DNA of 64,000 nucleotides from Lawsonibacter faecis (GCF_014287675.1 NZ_JACOPQ010000019.1:1-64000), one strand, 5' to 3'; positions 51,362 through 62,348 are shown, numbered from the stretch's first letter. Notes: generated from the letters alone by a model not told the origin. Numbers and translations are program-made.

Positions 51362-52762
51362 TTGAAAATCATTATCGTGGGCGACGGCAAGGTGGGCTTC
51401 ACTCTGGCGGAGCATCTCTCCAGGGAGGAGCACGACGTCACCGTCATCGACACCAACGACGACGCCCTGCGCCGCGCGTCGGAGTCCCTGGACGTCCTGT
51501 GCGTCAAGGGCAACGGCGCGTCTATTATGGCACTGCGGGAGTCCGGTGTGGACACCGCCGACATCATCATCGCCGCCACCAGCCTGGACGAGGTAAACAT
51601 GGTCTGCTGCCTCACCGCCAAGCGGCTGGGCGCCAAGTACACCATCGCCCGGGTGCGCAACGTGGAGTACGCGGTGGAGCTCTCCGTCCTCAAAAAGGAA
51701 CTGGGCATCGACATGGTCATCAACCCCGAGAACGCCACGGCGGTGGAGATCTCCCGGCTGCTGCGCTTCCCCTCGGCGGCCAATATCGAGACCTTCTACC
51801 GGGGCCGGGTGGAGCTTATCGGCTTTCGGGTGCAGGAGGACGACTTCATCTGCGGCCACTCCCTGGCGGAGCTGAATCACCGGGTCAAGGAGCTGCCCAT
51901 CCTCTTCTGCGCCGCGGAGCGGGGCGATGAGGTCATCATCCCCGACGGGCGGTACGCGCCCCAGGCGGGGGACAAGCTCTACCTCATCGGCCAGCCCATC
52001 GGCATGAGCCAGTTCTTCAAGCTGCTGGGCCGGTACACCCCCAAGGTGAAGGATGTGTTCATCGTGGGCGGCGGGCGCATCGCCCACTACCTGACCGCCA
52101 TCCTGGAGGGCATGAACATGCATGTGAAGCTGGTGGAGCGGAACATGGACCGCTGCCGCCACATCAGCGAGGTGCTGCCCAGGACCATGGTGATCTGCGG
52201 CGACGGCACCGACCAGGAGCTGCTGGAGTCGGAGAGCGTGTCCGCGTCCGACGCCTTTATCGCCCTCACCGACCGGGACGAGGACAACCTCATCATCTCC
52301 CTCTACGCCATGCAGATGGGCATCGGCAAGGTCATCGCCAAGAGCAACCGGCAGAACTACGCGGGCATCGCCCGGGCGGTGGGGCTGGACAGCGTCATCT
52401 CCCCCAAGCTCATCACCGCCAACCAGATCCTCCAGGTGGTGCGCGGCATGGAAAACTCCAAGGGCAGCGTGATGACCGCGCTCTACAAAATCGCCAGCGG
52501 CAACGCCGAGGCCATGGAGTTCGTGGTGAACCAGACCACCCGGCACCTGGGCCAGCCCTTAAAGGACCTGAAGCTCAAGAAGGGCATTCTCATCGCCGTC
52601 ATCATCCACCACAACCGCATTGTCATCCCCGAGGGCTCCTCCTCCATGAGCCAGGGCGACACCGTTATCATCGTCTCCCGGGACCAGGGCATTCTGGACG
52701 TGAACGACATCTTCGACGAGTCCGCCCTGGATCTCTCCTCCGCCATGGGAGGGATTGGATGA
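51362..52762 (+). CDS. trkA: Trk potassium transport regulatory subunit TrkA
   Basis: 466 residues with two RCK units. Each has an NAD-binding RCK_N fold (IIIVGDGKVGFTLAEHL at 3-19; VFIVGGGRIAHYLTAILEG near 228) and an RCK_C/TrkA_C domain. It gates the TrkH channel in response to nucleotides. The start is TTG 51362 behind AGAGGGA; no better codon is in frame. The stop overlaps the trkH start by 4 nt, so the two subunits are coupled. Confidence 0.95.
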   Translation: MKIIIVGDGKVGFTLAEHLSREEHDVTVIDTNDDALRRASESLDVLCVKGNGASIMALRESGVDTADIIIAATSLDEVNMVCCLTAKRLGAKYTIARVRNVEYAVELSVLKKELGIDMVINPENATAVEISRLLRFPSAANIETFYRGRVELIGFRVQEDDFICGHSLAELNHRVKELPILFCAAERGDEVIIPDGRYAPQAGDKLYLIGQPIGMSQFFKLLGRYTPKVKDVFIVGGGRIAHYLTAILEGMNMHVKLVERNMDRCRHISEVLPRTMVICGDGTDQELLESESVSASDAFIALTDRDEDNLIISLYAMQMGIGKVIAKSNRQNYAGIARAVGLDSVISPKLITANQILQVVRGMENSKGSVMTALYKIASGNAEAMEFVVNQTTRHLGQPLKDLKLKKGILIAVIIHHNRIVIPEGSSSMSQGDTVIIVSRDQGILDVNDIFDESALDLSSAMGGIG

Positions 52763-54204
52763 ACTTCAGACTGGTCTTCAAGGTGACGGGCAAGACCCTG
52801 CTGGTGGAGGCCTTCTGCCTCCTGCTGCCCCTGGCGGTCACCTTATTCTACGGCGAGGACCCTACCCCCTTCCTCTATACCATCGCCGCCATCTTTGTGG
52901 TGGGCGGCGCGCTCTCCTTCCTCCCCGCCAGCGACCACTTCTTTGCGAGGGAGGGCTTTTTCTCGGTAGGGCTCATCTGGGTGCTGGTCTCAGCCTTCGG
53001 GGCGCTGCCCTTCTTCTTCTCCGGGTACTTCCCCTCCTATGTGGACTGCTTCTTCGAGGCGGCCAGCGGCTTCACCACCACGGGCGCGTCCATCCTCCCC
53101 GCCGTGGAGGGCCTGCCCATGGGCGTCCTCTTCTGGCGGTCCTTCACCCACTGGCTGGGCGGCATGGGGGTGCTCATCCTCACCATCGCCCTGCTCCCCT
53201 CTCTGGGCAGCCGCACCCTCCACCTGATGAAGGCGGAGAGCCCCGGCCCGGTGGTCTCCAAGCTGGTGCCCAAGACCAGCCAGTCCTCCAAAATTCTCTA
53301 CGGGATCTACTGCGCCCTGACCCTGATCCAGATCATCTGCCTCAAGCTGACGGGCATGCCCTGGTTCGACTCCGTCGTCAACTCCTTCGCCACCGCGGGC
53401 ACCGGCGGCTTCTCCGTCAAAAACGCCTCCATCGGGGCCTACGGAAGCCCGGCGGCGGAGATTATCATCACCATCTTCATGCTGCTCTTCTCGGTGAACT
53501 TCGCACTCTACTTCCTGCTGCTGTGCGGAAAGGTCAGGCAGGTTTTCCAGAGCGACGAGTTCCGCTTCTTCCTCTTCATCGTGGCGGGGAGCATTCTGCT
53601 CATCACCCTGAACCTCTGGCTGACCGGCGGATACTACGCCACCCTGGGCGAGACCGTCCGCCACGCCTCTTTCCAGGTGGGAACCATCATCTCCACCACC
53701 GGCTTCGCCAGCACCAACTTCGACCTCTGGCCGGAGTTCTCCCGGATTCTGCTGGTGCTGCTGATGTTCGTGGGCGCCTGCGCCGGGTCCACCGGCGGCG
53801 CCCTCAAGTGCTCCAGAGTGCTGGTGCTCCTCAAATGCGTGCGCCGGGAGGTCCGGCAGGTGGTCCACCCCCGGTCGGTGAACGTGGTCAAGCTGGACGG
53901 CAAGGTGGTCCCCGAGGAGACCCTGCGCTCCATCCTGCTCTTCTTCTTCGCCTATATGTTCATCACCGCCGCGTCCACCCTGGTGGTGGCGCTGGACAAT
54001 TTCTCCTTTGGCACCACCCTCACCGCCGTAGTGGCCTGTATCGGCAACATCGGCCCCGGACTGGAGCTGGTGGGGCCCATGGGCAACTACGCGGGCTTCT
54101 CCTGCCTCTCCAAAATCGTCCTTTCCATGTGTATGATTGTGGGTCGTCTGGAGCTTTTGCCCATTTTGGTGCTCTTTAGCAGAAATGCATGGAAACGCTC
54201 GTAA
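52759..54204 (+). CDS. trkH: Trk potassium uptake channel TrkH
   Basis: 481 residues with about ten hydrophobic segments. The four pore loops are recognisable: AASGFTTTGASIL, FATAGTGGFSV, STTGFASTNFD and a last one around CIGNIGPGLE; a conserved GGMGVLIL (GLGGxGI-type) block lies near 135. It imports K+ at the cell membrane together with TrkA. The start ATG 52759 overlaps the trkA stop (ATGA). Confidence 0.95.
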   Translation: MNFRLVFKVTGKTLLVEAFCLLLPLAVTLFYGEDPTPFLYTIAAIFVVGGALSFLPASDHFFAREGFFSVGLIWVLVSAFGALPFFFSGYFPSYVDCFFEAASGFTTTGASILPAVEGLPMGVLFWRSFTHWLGGMGVLILTIALLPSLGSRTLHLMKAESPGPVVSKLVPKTSQSSKILYGIYCALTLIQIICLKLTGMPWFDSVVNSFATAGTGGFSVKNASIGAYGSPAAEIIITIFMLLFSVNFALYFLLLCGKVRQVFQSDEFRFFLFIVAGSILLITLNLWLTGGYYATLGETVRHASFQVGTIISTTGFASTNFDLWPEFSRILLVLLMFVGACAGSTGGALKCSRVLVLLKCVRREVRQVVHPRSVNVVKLDGKVVPEETLRSILLFFFAYMFITAASTLVVALDNFSFGTTLTAVVACIGNIGPGLELVGPMGNYAGFSCLSKIVLSMCMIVGRLELLPILVLFSRNAWKRS

Positions 54205-54273
54205 CGGCTCGAACCATTTTGTGAATACCTTCCAAATCAAGTCTTTTTCCCCCTGCTTCGGCAAAGAATTCCC

Positions 54274-54301
54274 TTGCAAAACGGCGCTCTTATGGTAATA
54301 T
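54274..54301 (+). promoter_or_regulatory. SigA-type promoter of the pyrophosphatase gene, with leader hairpin
   Basis: TTGCAA (54274-54279), 16-nt spacer, TAATAT (54296-54301). The leader contains GGCTTAAG (about 54329-54336) and CTTAAGCC (about 54369-54376), which can pair. Confidence 0.55.
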
Positions 54302-54411
54302 TAAGATATCGTCAAGCGTGTGTAGTTCAGGCTTAAGCATCGTCCGCTCCGGCGAAGACCCGCGTTAACTTAAGCCGAACCCCTGCGCTAATTGCAAAAG
54401 GAGTGGGAAAT

Positions 54412-56547
<2,136 letters not shown>

Positions 56548-56558
56548 GATATGATATA

Positions 56559-56588
56559 GGGAAGGGCGCGAACGCGCCCTTCCCTTTT
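56559..56588 (+). terminator. Rho-independent terminator after hppA
   Basis: GGGAAGGGCGCG-AA-CGCGCCCTTCCC (56559-56584) followed by TTTT. Confidence 0.85.
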
Positions 56589-56751
56589 ATATTGTTCCGG
56601 GAATAAGCGTTCGGGCGCGCCGCGCCGTTTTGATGCGTCGGGCCGCGGGCTGCTCAGGGCTGTTTTTTGTGATATTTTCCTCATTTGTCCTTCATTTCTG
56701 ATGGTTTTCTGTGCTATACTGTGGATACCAACTCTCAAGGAGGACGTCTCT

Positions 56752-57159
56752 ATGACAGATAAGGAATTGGTCGAACGCGCCTTTACCATGCTGGAACGCT
56801 CCTACGTCCCCTACTCCGGCTTCCCTGTGGGGGCGGCCATCGAGTGCGCCGACGGCACCGTCTTTACCGGCTGCAACGTGGAGAACGCCGCCTACGGCTC
56901 CTCCATCTGCGCAGAGCGCACCGCCCTCGTCAAGGCGGTCAGCGAGGGGCACCGTGACGACTTCGTCCGGATCGCCGTTGTGGGCAACTCTAAGGACTAC
57001 TGCTGGCCCTGCGGCGCCTGCCGCCAGATGCTCTACGAATTTGCGCCCGGCCTCACCGTGCTGGTGGCCCGGGGCGACCATGACTTCGTCACCCTGCCCC
57101 TCCACGATCTCATGCCCCACGGCTTCGGCCCCAAGGACCTGGAGCAGGAGGGCGGCTGA
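56752..57159 (+). CDS. cdd: Cytidine deaminase
   Basis: 135 residues, the homotetrameric type. The zinc ligands are C53 in ICAERTAL (with catalytic Glu55) and C87/C90 in WPCGACRQ. YVPYSGFPVGAAIE and TGCNVENAAYGSS bind the nucleoside. It deaminates (deoxy)cytidine to (deoxy)uridine (EC 3.5.4.5). AAGGAGG precedes ATG 56752, and TGCTATACT (56713-56721 region) looks like an extended -10 promoter. A terminator follows. Confidence 0.95.
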   Translation: MTDKELVERAFTMLERSYVPYSGFPVGAAIECADGTVFTGCNVENAAYGSSICAERTALVKAVSEGHRDDFVRIAVVGNSKDYCWPCGACRQMLYEFAPGLTVLVARGDHDFVTLPLHDLMPHGFGPKDLEQEGG

Positions 57160-57176
57160 GCGTCCCCTCAGTATGA

Positions 57177-57209
57177 AACAGCGCTGCGGCAATGCGGCGC
57201 TGTTTTTTT
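57177..57209 (+). terminator. Rho-independent terminator after cdd
   Basis: AACAGCGC (57177-57184) and GCGCTGTT (57197-57204) followed by TTTTT. Confidence 0.8.
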
Positions 57210-57223
57210 GTCCCCTGCCCCTC

Positions 57224-57265
57224 TTGACAGCCGGCATGGGATGCTCTATAATGAACATTGTTCAT
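57224..57265 (+). promoter_or_regulatory. Promoter and overlapping operator of the DUF2871 gene
   Basis: TTGACA (57224-57229), 17-nt spacer, TATAAT (57247-57252). The palindrome ATGAACATTGTTCAT (57251-57265) overlaps the -10 and the start site, the place for a repressor such as a TetR-type dimer. It differs from the operator before the tetR gene. Confidence 0.75.
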
Positions 57266-57308
57266 ATATATCAGTAACGAAACTTATTATTTAAAAGGGG
57301 TGCTATCA

Positions 57309-57728
57309 ATGAAAAAGCTGCTCAACATCGGCTTCCTCTATGCCATTCTCGCCATGGCCGGCGGCGTGTTCTACCGGGAGTTTACAAAATTCAACGGCTT
57401 TACCGGCCGGACCGCCCTGGGCGTGGTACATACCCATCTCTTCCTCCTGGGCATGGTCATGTTCCTCCTTGCCGCGCTTTTCGCCGCCAGGCTGCCCCTG
57501 GGCCAGACCAGGCTCTTTAGGGGCTTTCTGGTGGTATACAATATCGGCGTGCCTCTGACTGTGGTGATGCTGCTCGTCCGGGGCATCCCCCAGGTGCTGG
57601 GTATGGAGCTTTCCCGGGGGATGGACGCCGCTGTCTCCGGCGTCGCGGGTATCGGCCACATCCTAACCGGCGCCGGACTGGTCCTCTTCTTCCTGGCCCT
57701 GCGCAGGGCCGCGCCCGGCAGGGACTGA
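57309..57728 (+). CDS. DUF2871 family membrane protein
   Basis: 139 residues with four hydrophobic segments. MKKLLNIGFLYAILAMAGGV, FYREFTKFNGF and VVHTHLFLLGM match the DUF2871 family as I recall it. The histidines of the V-V-H-T-H block in a four-helix membrane protein recall haem or metal binding, but no function is established. AAAGGGG precedes ATG 57309. It has its own promoter and operator and a terminator after it. Confidence 0.85.
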   Translation: MKKLLNIGFLYAILAMAGGVFYREFTKFNGFTGRTALGVVHTHLFLLGMVMFLLAALFAARLPLGQTRLFRGFLVVYNIGVPLTVVMLLVRGIPQVLGMELSRGMDAAVSGVAGIGHILTGAGLVLFFLALRRAAPGRD

Positions 57729-57734
57729 GAACAG

Positions 57735-57761
57735 AGCGGCCCCTTTAAGGGGGCCGCTTTT
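57735..57761 (+). terminator. Terminator after the DUF2871 gene
   Basis: AGCGGCCCC and GGGGCCGCT form a stem followed by TTTT. Confidence 0.8.
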
Positions 57762-57772
57762 GAATTTCTCTG

Positions 57773-57823
57773 TTGACAGCGGCCCCGGCATGCGCTATTA
57801 TATACATACCGACGGTATGTATA
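57773..57823 (+). promoter_or_regulatory. Promoter and autoregulatory operator of the tetR gene
   Basis: TTGACA (57773-57778), 17-nt spacer, TATTAT (57796-57801). A perfect 11-1-11 palindrome (half-site TATACATACCG, 57801-57823) covers the start of transcription. A related site lies at 58534-58558 before the next gene. Confidence 0.8.
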
Positions 57824-57844
57824 TATACAAAGGAGATATGCCCA

Positions 57845-58498
57845 ATGGCCCGCAACAAGCACCCGGAGGAGACGGTGGAGAAAATTTTGTCTGTCTCAAG
57901 ACGTCTTTTTGCCGAGCGCGGCTATGAGCACACCACCATTGCCGATATCGTAGCGGCGACAGGCATGAGCAAGGGCGCCTTTTACCACCACTTTAAGTCC
58001 AAGGAGGACGTCTACGACCGCATTACCGACCAGTACTACGAGTCCAAGGACTGGATGAGGGACGCCACCAAATTTCCAGGGCGGAACGCGCTGGAGAAAA
58101 TGCGGGGTCTGTTCGGTTTTCTCCTCTCCGACCCCGCCAAGCTGGACCTGGACAAAATGTCAGTCAGCATCAAGCTCAACCCAAGGCTGGTATTGCTGGC
58201 CCTGGAGTCCACCGTGCGGGACGCCGCCCCTGTTGTCGAGGTGCTGATTCGGGAGGGAAATGCCGACGGCTCCCTCCATGTGGCGCAGCCCAGGGAGACG
58301 GCCGAGGCCTTCATGCTGCTCATGAATATGTGGGTGGGCGTCTTCATCGGCGACCGGGCGGACTTCACCGCCAAAATTGCCTTTCTGAAATCCATGACAG
58401 ACAGCCTGGGACTGCCGATTTTAAACCAAGAGCTCATCGATGTGGCCATGCGCTACTATGACGACATTATGGCCTGCCTGCCCGCCCCTTCCCTCTGA
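57845..58498 (+). CDS. TetR/AcrR-family transcriptional regulator
   Basis: 217 residues. The N-terminal helix-turn-helix is clear: ILSVSRRLFAERGYEHTTIA and ATGMSKGAFYHHFKSKEDVY. The C-terminal ligand-binding domain is alpha-helical without recognised specificity. ATG 57845 follows AAAGGAG by 9 nt. It probably represses itself through the palindrome at 57801-57823 and may control the small membrane protein and MFS exporter that follow behind a related site. A terminator separates it from them. Confidence 0.9.
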   Translation: MARNKHPEETVEKILSVSRRLFAERGYEHTTIADIVAATGMSKGAFYHHFKSKEDVYDRITDQYYESKDWMRDATKFPGRNALEKMRGLFGFLLSDPAKLDLDKMSVSIKLNPRLVLLALESTVRDAAPVVEVLIREGNADGSLHVAQPRETAEAFMLLMNMWVGVFIGDRADFTAKIAFLKSMTDSLGLPILNQELIDVAMRYYDDIMACLPAPSL

Positions 58499-58501
58499 AG
58501 C

Positions 58502-58527
58502 GCCGCCCCGCAATGGGGCGGTTTTTT
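58502..58527 (+). terminator. Terminator after tetR
   Basis: CCGCCCC-GCAAT-GGGGCGG followed by six T. Confidence 0.85.
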
Positions 58528-58533
58528 CGGACA

Positions 58534-58558
58534 AGATACATACCAACCGTCGGTATTA
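58534..58558 (+). promoter_or_regulatory. Second site related to the TetR operator, before the MFS unit
   Basis: ATACATACC followed after 3 nt by CCGTCGGTATTAT shares both half-sites (ATACATACC and CGGTAT) with the operator at 57801 but with altered spacing; ACCGTCGGT itself is symmetric. TATTAT could serve as the -10. Confidence 0.5.
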
Positions 58559-58591
58559 TTAAAATGAGATTGAAAAGGAGGCGCTGCTGCG

Positions 58592-58882
58592 ATGACGGAG
58601 GAGCAATTCGACGCTGCGGTGGAACGCATGGGAGACGCATTGGAGAGGACCGTGGAGGGCGCGGCGGATCAACTCGACAGGTCCTTAACGCGCGCCTGCC
58701 GCCACCGGCCGGTCCGCCTTGTGTGCAAGTCCGTCAGCCTTCTGACGGGCGTGGGGCTGGCCGCCGGCGCATTTCACCTCGCCGGGCGGGGAAGCCGCAC
58801 CGCGGCAAGGGTGTGCCTAATCAGCGGCGGACTGGTCATCGGCGCCGGAATTTTGGAGTGGGCGCTTTTCAGAAAAAAATAA
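58592..58882 (+). CDS. Small membrane protein of unknown function
   Basis: 96 residues. An acidic helical N-terminus (about 1-40, FDAAVERMGDALERTVEGAA) is followed by two hydrophobic segments (about 44-66 and 72-90) and a basic end FRKK, a hairpin-like membrane topology. I do not recognise the family. AAAAGGAGG is about 9 nt upstream of ATG 58592. It lies between the TetR-type site and the MFS exporter and is probably co-transcribed with the latter. Confidence 0.7.
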   Translation: MTEEQFDAAVERMGDALERTVEGAADQLDRSLTRACRHRPVRLVCKSVSLLTGVGLAAGAFHLAGRGSRTAARVCLISGGLVIGAGILEWALFRKK

Positions 58883-58937
58883 TCTTCAGCGTCTGTTTTA
58901 AAGCAGAAACTAGTTTATCAGTAAAAGGGGAACGACT

Positions 58938-60209
58938 ATGAAACCGGCCAAACTATTCAACCGCAACTTTACCATGATGATCATCGGACAGATTATCTCC
59001 CTCTTCGGCAATGCCATCCTCCGCTTCGCCCTGCCCCTCTACGTGCTGGACGCGACGGGAAACGCCGCGATTTTCGGCGGAATCCTGGCCCTGTCCATGA
59101 TTCCCACCGTGCTGCTCTCCCCCATCGGCGGCGTGATTGCCGACCGCTTCCCCCGGCAGCGCATCATGTACGTGCTGGACTTCGCCACCGCCGCGCTGGT
59201 GGCGGCTTTCCTCCTGGTCTTCGGGGCGGGGGGCGGCGTGGCGGCCGTGGCGGTGATGATGATGCTCCTGTCGGTCATCCAGGCCTGCTACCAGCCCTCG
59301 GTCATGTCCGCCATTCCCCTGCTCTCCTCCGACGAGAACCTGATGGCCGCCAACGGCGTGGCCATGCAGGTGCAGGCGGTGTCCACGCTGCTGGGGCCCA
59401 TCCTGGGCGGCATTCTCTACGCCCGGGTGGGTGTCTTCCCCATTCTGGCGGCCAGCGCGGTCTGCTTCTTCGCCTCCGCCATCCTGGAGCTGTTCATCCG
59501 CATCCCCTACGAGAAGCCCGGGCGCACCGGCGGGGCCGTCACCCAGATTCGGTCCGACCTGGGCGACGCCCTCCACTTCCTCCGCCGCGAGAAGCCCCAG
59601 CTCTGGGGCTTCCTCTTCATCATGGCGGCGATCAACCTCTTTTTGTCCGCGCTTTTCATCGTGGGGCTGCCCTACCTCATCAAGACCTTCCTGGGCCTGT
59701 CCGCCGAGCTCTACAGCTACGCGGAGGCCGCGCTGGGCCTGGGCTCCATCCTGGGCGGGCTGCTCTCCGTGGTCATGGCCAAGCGCATGGCCTTCCGGCA
59801 GTCCTATCTGCTGGTGGGCGTGACCGCCATCCTCATGCTGCCCATCGTGCTGGCGCTGGCGCTGGGGCTCGCCCCCCTCGCCACCTACGGCATCATCGTC
59901 GTGTGCGTGCTGGTGGGCATGGGTTGCTCGGCGCTGTTCAGCATCTTCGCCCAGACCTACCTCCAGCAGCAGACCCCCACCCCTCTGCTGGGAAAGGTGT
60001 CCTCCTTCGTCTCCGCCATCTGCGTGTGCGCCATGCCCCTGGGGCAGGCCATGTACGGCGTGCTCTTCGAGGCCGCCGGGAGCGGCGTCTGGATGGTGGT
60101 GGCCTTCGGCATGGCGGTGAGCCTGGCGCTTACCGCCGTCACCGGCCGGGCCCTGGGCCGCGCGGTGGACGCCTTCGGGACGGAGACCGGGGCCGGGGCG
60201 GAGGCGTAA
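58938..60209 (+). CDS. Major facilitator superfamily exporter
   Basis: 423 residues with about twelve membrane segments. FNRNFTMMIIGQIISLFGN, then GGVIADRFPRQRIMYVLD (the MFS loop 2-3 motif) and LGPILGGILYARVG are typical of the MFS_3/EntS-like drug or siderophore exporters. The substrate is unknown. AAAAGGGG precedes ATG 58938. The adjacent TetR regulator and the related operator suggest an inducible efflux system. Confidence 0.9.
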   Translation: MKPAKLFNRNFTMMIIGQIISLFGNAILRFALPLYVLDATGNAAIFGGILALSMIPTVLLSPIGGVIADRFPRQRIMYVLDFATAALVAAFLLVFGAGGGVAAVAVMMMLLSVIQACYQPSVMSAIPLLSSDENLMAANGVAMQVQAVSTLLGPILGGILYARVGVFPILAASAVCFFASAILELFIRIPYEKPGRTGGAVTQIRSDLGDALHFLRREKPQLWGFLFIMAAINLFLSALFIVGLPYLIKTFLGLSAELYSYAEAALGLGSILGGLLSVVMAKRMAFRQSYLLVGVTAILMLPIVLALALGLAPLATYGIIVVCVLVGMGCSALFSIFAQTYLQQQTPTPLLGKVSSFVSAICVCAMPLGQAMYGVLFEAAGSGVWMVVAFGMAVSLALTAVTGRALGRAVDAFGTETGAGAEA

Positions 60210-60317
60210 CGGCCTGCCGGGCCGCCCCGGATGGTTTCAATTTGAAAAATCATGTATAATTTGCCGCGAATGGGGCGATGCTATGCCTGGAAATCCATTT
60301 AGAGGAGGTTTCTTGGC

Positions 60318-60530
60318 ATGATCATGGATAAGATTGCCCTGATTCTGGCCATCATCGGCGGACTCAACTGGGGCAGCATCGGTATTTTCGGCTTCGACCT
60401 GGTGGCCTTCGCATTCGGTGGCTCCCAGAGCGCCGTCTCCCGGGTCATCTACACCCTGGTGGGACTGGCCGCCATCTGGTGCATCTCCCTGCTCTTCCGT
60501 GAGCGGGATACCGTGGACGAAAAGACCTGA
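60318..60530 (+). CDS. DUF378 family small membrane protein
   Basis: 70 residues, two hydrophobic segments. KIALILAIIGGLNWGSIGIF and VIYTLVGLAAIWCISLLF match the DUF378 family (the G-G-L-N-W-G motif). The function is unknown. GGAGG is 10 nt before ATG 60318. A terminator follows. Confidence 0.88.
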   Translation: MIMDKIALILAIIGGLNWGSIGIFGFDLVAFAFGGSQSAVSRVIYTLVGLAAIWCISLLFRERDTVDEKT

Positions 60531-60539
60531 AACACGCGA

Positions 60540-60578
60540 AAAAGAACGTACTGCCGCGGCAGTACGTTCTTTTTTGTT
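60540..60578 (+). terminator. Bidirectional terminator between the DUF378 gene and the ABC permease gene
   Basis: AAAAAGAACGTACTGC-CGCG-GCAGTACGTTCTTTTTT; A- and T-runs flank both sides, so both converging genes can use it. Confidence 0.85.
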
Positions 60579-61272
60579 AGTTCGACCGCTTCTCCAGCAG
60601 GAGGCAGGTCAGCAGGAAGCAGAGGACGGAGATGCCCGCACAGCACGGAATCACCGGGAGGATGCGCCCCTTTTCTGCCTGATCAAACCAAAACGCCGCC
60701 AGCGCGACGCCCGCCAGCGCGGCTGTTGTGCCGATCTCCATCGGCCGTGTTCTGGATACCGGCGCCCCGCCCGCCATCAGGGCGCTGAACGCCGCCACCC
60801 ACAGGCAGACTGTCAGGCCAAGGAGCAGGGAGAGGCCGAAGGCGTCCCAGCCCAGCCAGGGCGCGGCCTTGTCAGGAGAGAAGACATCCAGTCCGTTCTC
60901 TTCGGCGAACGCAAGCATGACCCGGCTCCGCTCCACATAGAGCGCCGTCAGGCCCTGCCGCATCCCCTCCCCCACCGCCAAAAGGACGCCCCAGGCCAGC
61001 ACCTTTCCACCGAGGCTCTGCCAGGCGGGGCGGCCCGCCGTCCGCTCCAGCACGCGGGCCGGGCCGGTGCTCCACCCGATAAAGCTGGCAGCGCAGTTCA
61101 TAACAAAGATAACCTGGATGCCCATCCCGCACCAGACGCGGAATATGGCCTGACTTTCCAAAAGGGCCACCACCGGCATGCCGCATATGGCTATCAGGCC
61201 CCCGAGGAGGAATATCGCGGGCGAGCCTCCCTGCCGCAGCTCCCACTTGGCGCTCTTCAGCAGGCCCTTCAT
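60577..61272 (-). CDS. ABC transporter membrane subunit (YtrC/ABC-2-like)
   Basis: 231 residues with about six hydrophobic segments (for example AIFLLGGLIAICGMPVVALL and LSLLLGLTVCLWVAAFSAL). Sequence motifs are weak, but the gene overlaps the ATPase gene by 4 nt and follows a YtrA-type regulator, the layout of ytrABC-like operons that sense cell-wall or drug stress. The start is ATG 61272. Confidence 0.75.
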   Translation of the reverse strand: MKGLLKSAKWELRQGGSPAIFLLGGLIAICGMPVVALLESQAIFRVWCGMGIQVIFVMNCAASFIGWSTGPARVLERTAGRPAWQSLGGKVLAWGVLLAVGEGMRQGLTALYVERSRVMLAFAEENGLDVFSPDKAAPWLGWDAFGLSLLLGLTVCLWVAAFSALMAGGAPVSRTRPMEIGTTAALAGVALAAFWFDQAEKGRILPVIPCCAGISVLCFLLTCLLLEKRSN

Positions 61273-61979
61273 ACGCCCCCGCCCCCTTCAAACACCGCCA
61301 TATAGTGCTCCTCCACCGATTGGCCGTATTGGGCGCGGATCTCCTCGGCGGAGGCCTGAAGACAGATTTTCCCCTCCCGCAGGAAGAGCACGTCGTCCAG
61401 AACGGGCTCAATATCGTGGACCAGATGTGTGGCCATGAGAATGGTCCGCTCCCCGTCCGGGAAGTCCAGCACCATGCGCAGGAGCCTGGCGCGCTCCACC
61501 GGGTCCACGCCGCCCAGCGGCTCGTCCAGCAGATAGAGCCGGGCGTCCCGCGACAGGAGGAGGGCCAGGTCCAGCCGCTCCGCCATCCCCTTGGGGAGCA
61601 GGGAGATCCGCTGCTCCCCGGGCACCGACAGCTCCTCGCACAGGGCGTCGGCCCGGGCGGGGTCAAAGTTGGGAAAGAGGTCGGCGTAATAGGAGACGCC
61701 CCGCTTCACCTTCAGCTCGCCCGGCAGAAGAATGTGGTCCGCCATATAGGCCACTTGGGGGCGGCGCTTCCTTGTAATCCGCTGCCCGTCCAGGAGGATG
61801 GTCCCCCCGGTGGGCCGCAGACCGCCGGAGAGAATCTTCAAAAGCGTGCTCTTCCCCGCGCCGTTGTGGCCCAAAAGGCCCACGATCCGTCCCGGCGACA
61901 GGGTAAAATCGCAGCCGGCAAGAACCCGGTTCTCGCCGAAGTCCTGATAGACGCCTCTGACCTCCAGCCGCTCGCTCAC
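61269..61979 (-). CDS. ABC transporter ATP-binding protein (YtrB-like)
   Basis: 236 residues. Walker A GHNGAGKST, Q-loop region AYMADHILL, the signature region LLPKGMAERLDLALLLSRDA (the L-x-K-G-M form found in YtrB-type ATPases), Walker B LYLLDEPLGGVDP and the H-loop MATHLVHD are present. It powers the membrane protein encoded next. It overlaps both neighbours by 4 nt (ATGA type). Confidence 0.92.
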   Translation of the reverse strand: MSERLEVRGVYQDFGENRVLAGCDFTLSPGRIVGLLGHNGAGKSTLLKILSGGLRPTGGTILLDGQRITRKRRPQVAYMADHILLPGELKVKRGVSYYADLFPNFDPARADALCEELSVPGEQRISLLPKGMAERLDLALLLSRDARLYLLDEPLGGVDPVERARLLRMVLDFPDGERTILMATHLVHDIEPVLDDVLFLREGKICLQASAEEIRAQYGQSVEEHYMAVFEGGGGV

Positions 61980-62332
61980 TGCTCCCCCTCCTTTTCCAGC
62001 CGTGCGGCCGTCTCCGCCCGCGTGAAGCCCAGGGCCGCCATCCGGGCGAGGAACTCCTCGGTCAGCTCCGCCGCCAGGCGCTCCCGCAGGGCCGCGAGGC
62101 GGGCGGCGTCCTCGGTGACGAAGCTGCCCACTCCCCGGCGGGTCTCAATAAGCCCCTCCCGCTCCAGCTCCGCGCAGGCGCGCTGCATGGTGTTGAGGTT
62201 GATGCCGTACCGTGCGGCCAGAGCCCGTACCGACTCCACCCGCTCGCCCGGCCTCAAACCGCCCGAGACAATGGCGCGCTTAATATGGTCCATCACCTGC
62301 AGATAGATGGGAGCGCTGGCGGAAAATCGCAC
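61976..62332 (-). CDS. GntR-family regulator, YtrA subfamily
   Basis: 118 residues. The short form: a winged helix (PIYLQVMDHIKRAIVSGGLR, PGERVESVRALAARYGIN, NTMQRACAELEREGLIET and RRGVGSFV), then a short dimerisation tail, as in YtrA. I place the start at GTG 62332 after GAGGTGA, not the upstream ATG at 62371. It should repress the ABC operon through the inverted repeat at 62349-62372 and respond to cell-envelope stress. Confidence 0.9.
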   Translation of the reverse strand: MRFSASAPIYLQVMDHIKRAIVSGGLRPGERVESVRALAARYGINLNTMQRACAELEREGLIETRRGVGSFVTEDAARLAALRERLAAELTEEFLARMAALGFTRAETAARLEKEGEQ

Positions 62333-62348
62333 GGTGATCACCTCGCCC

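Noticed and set aside
61269..61979. Broken ABC signature (LPKGM in place of LSGGQ) as evidence of a dead ATPase
   Set aside because: The L-S/P-K-G-M form is usual in YtrB-type ATPases, and Walker A and B motifs and the H-loop are intact.
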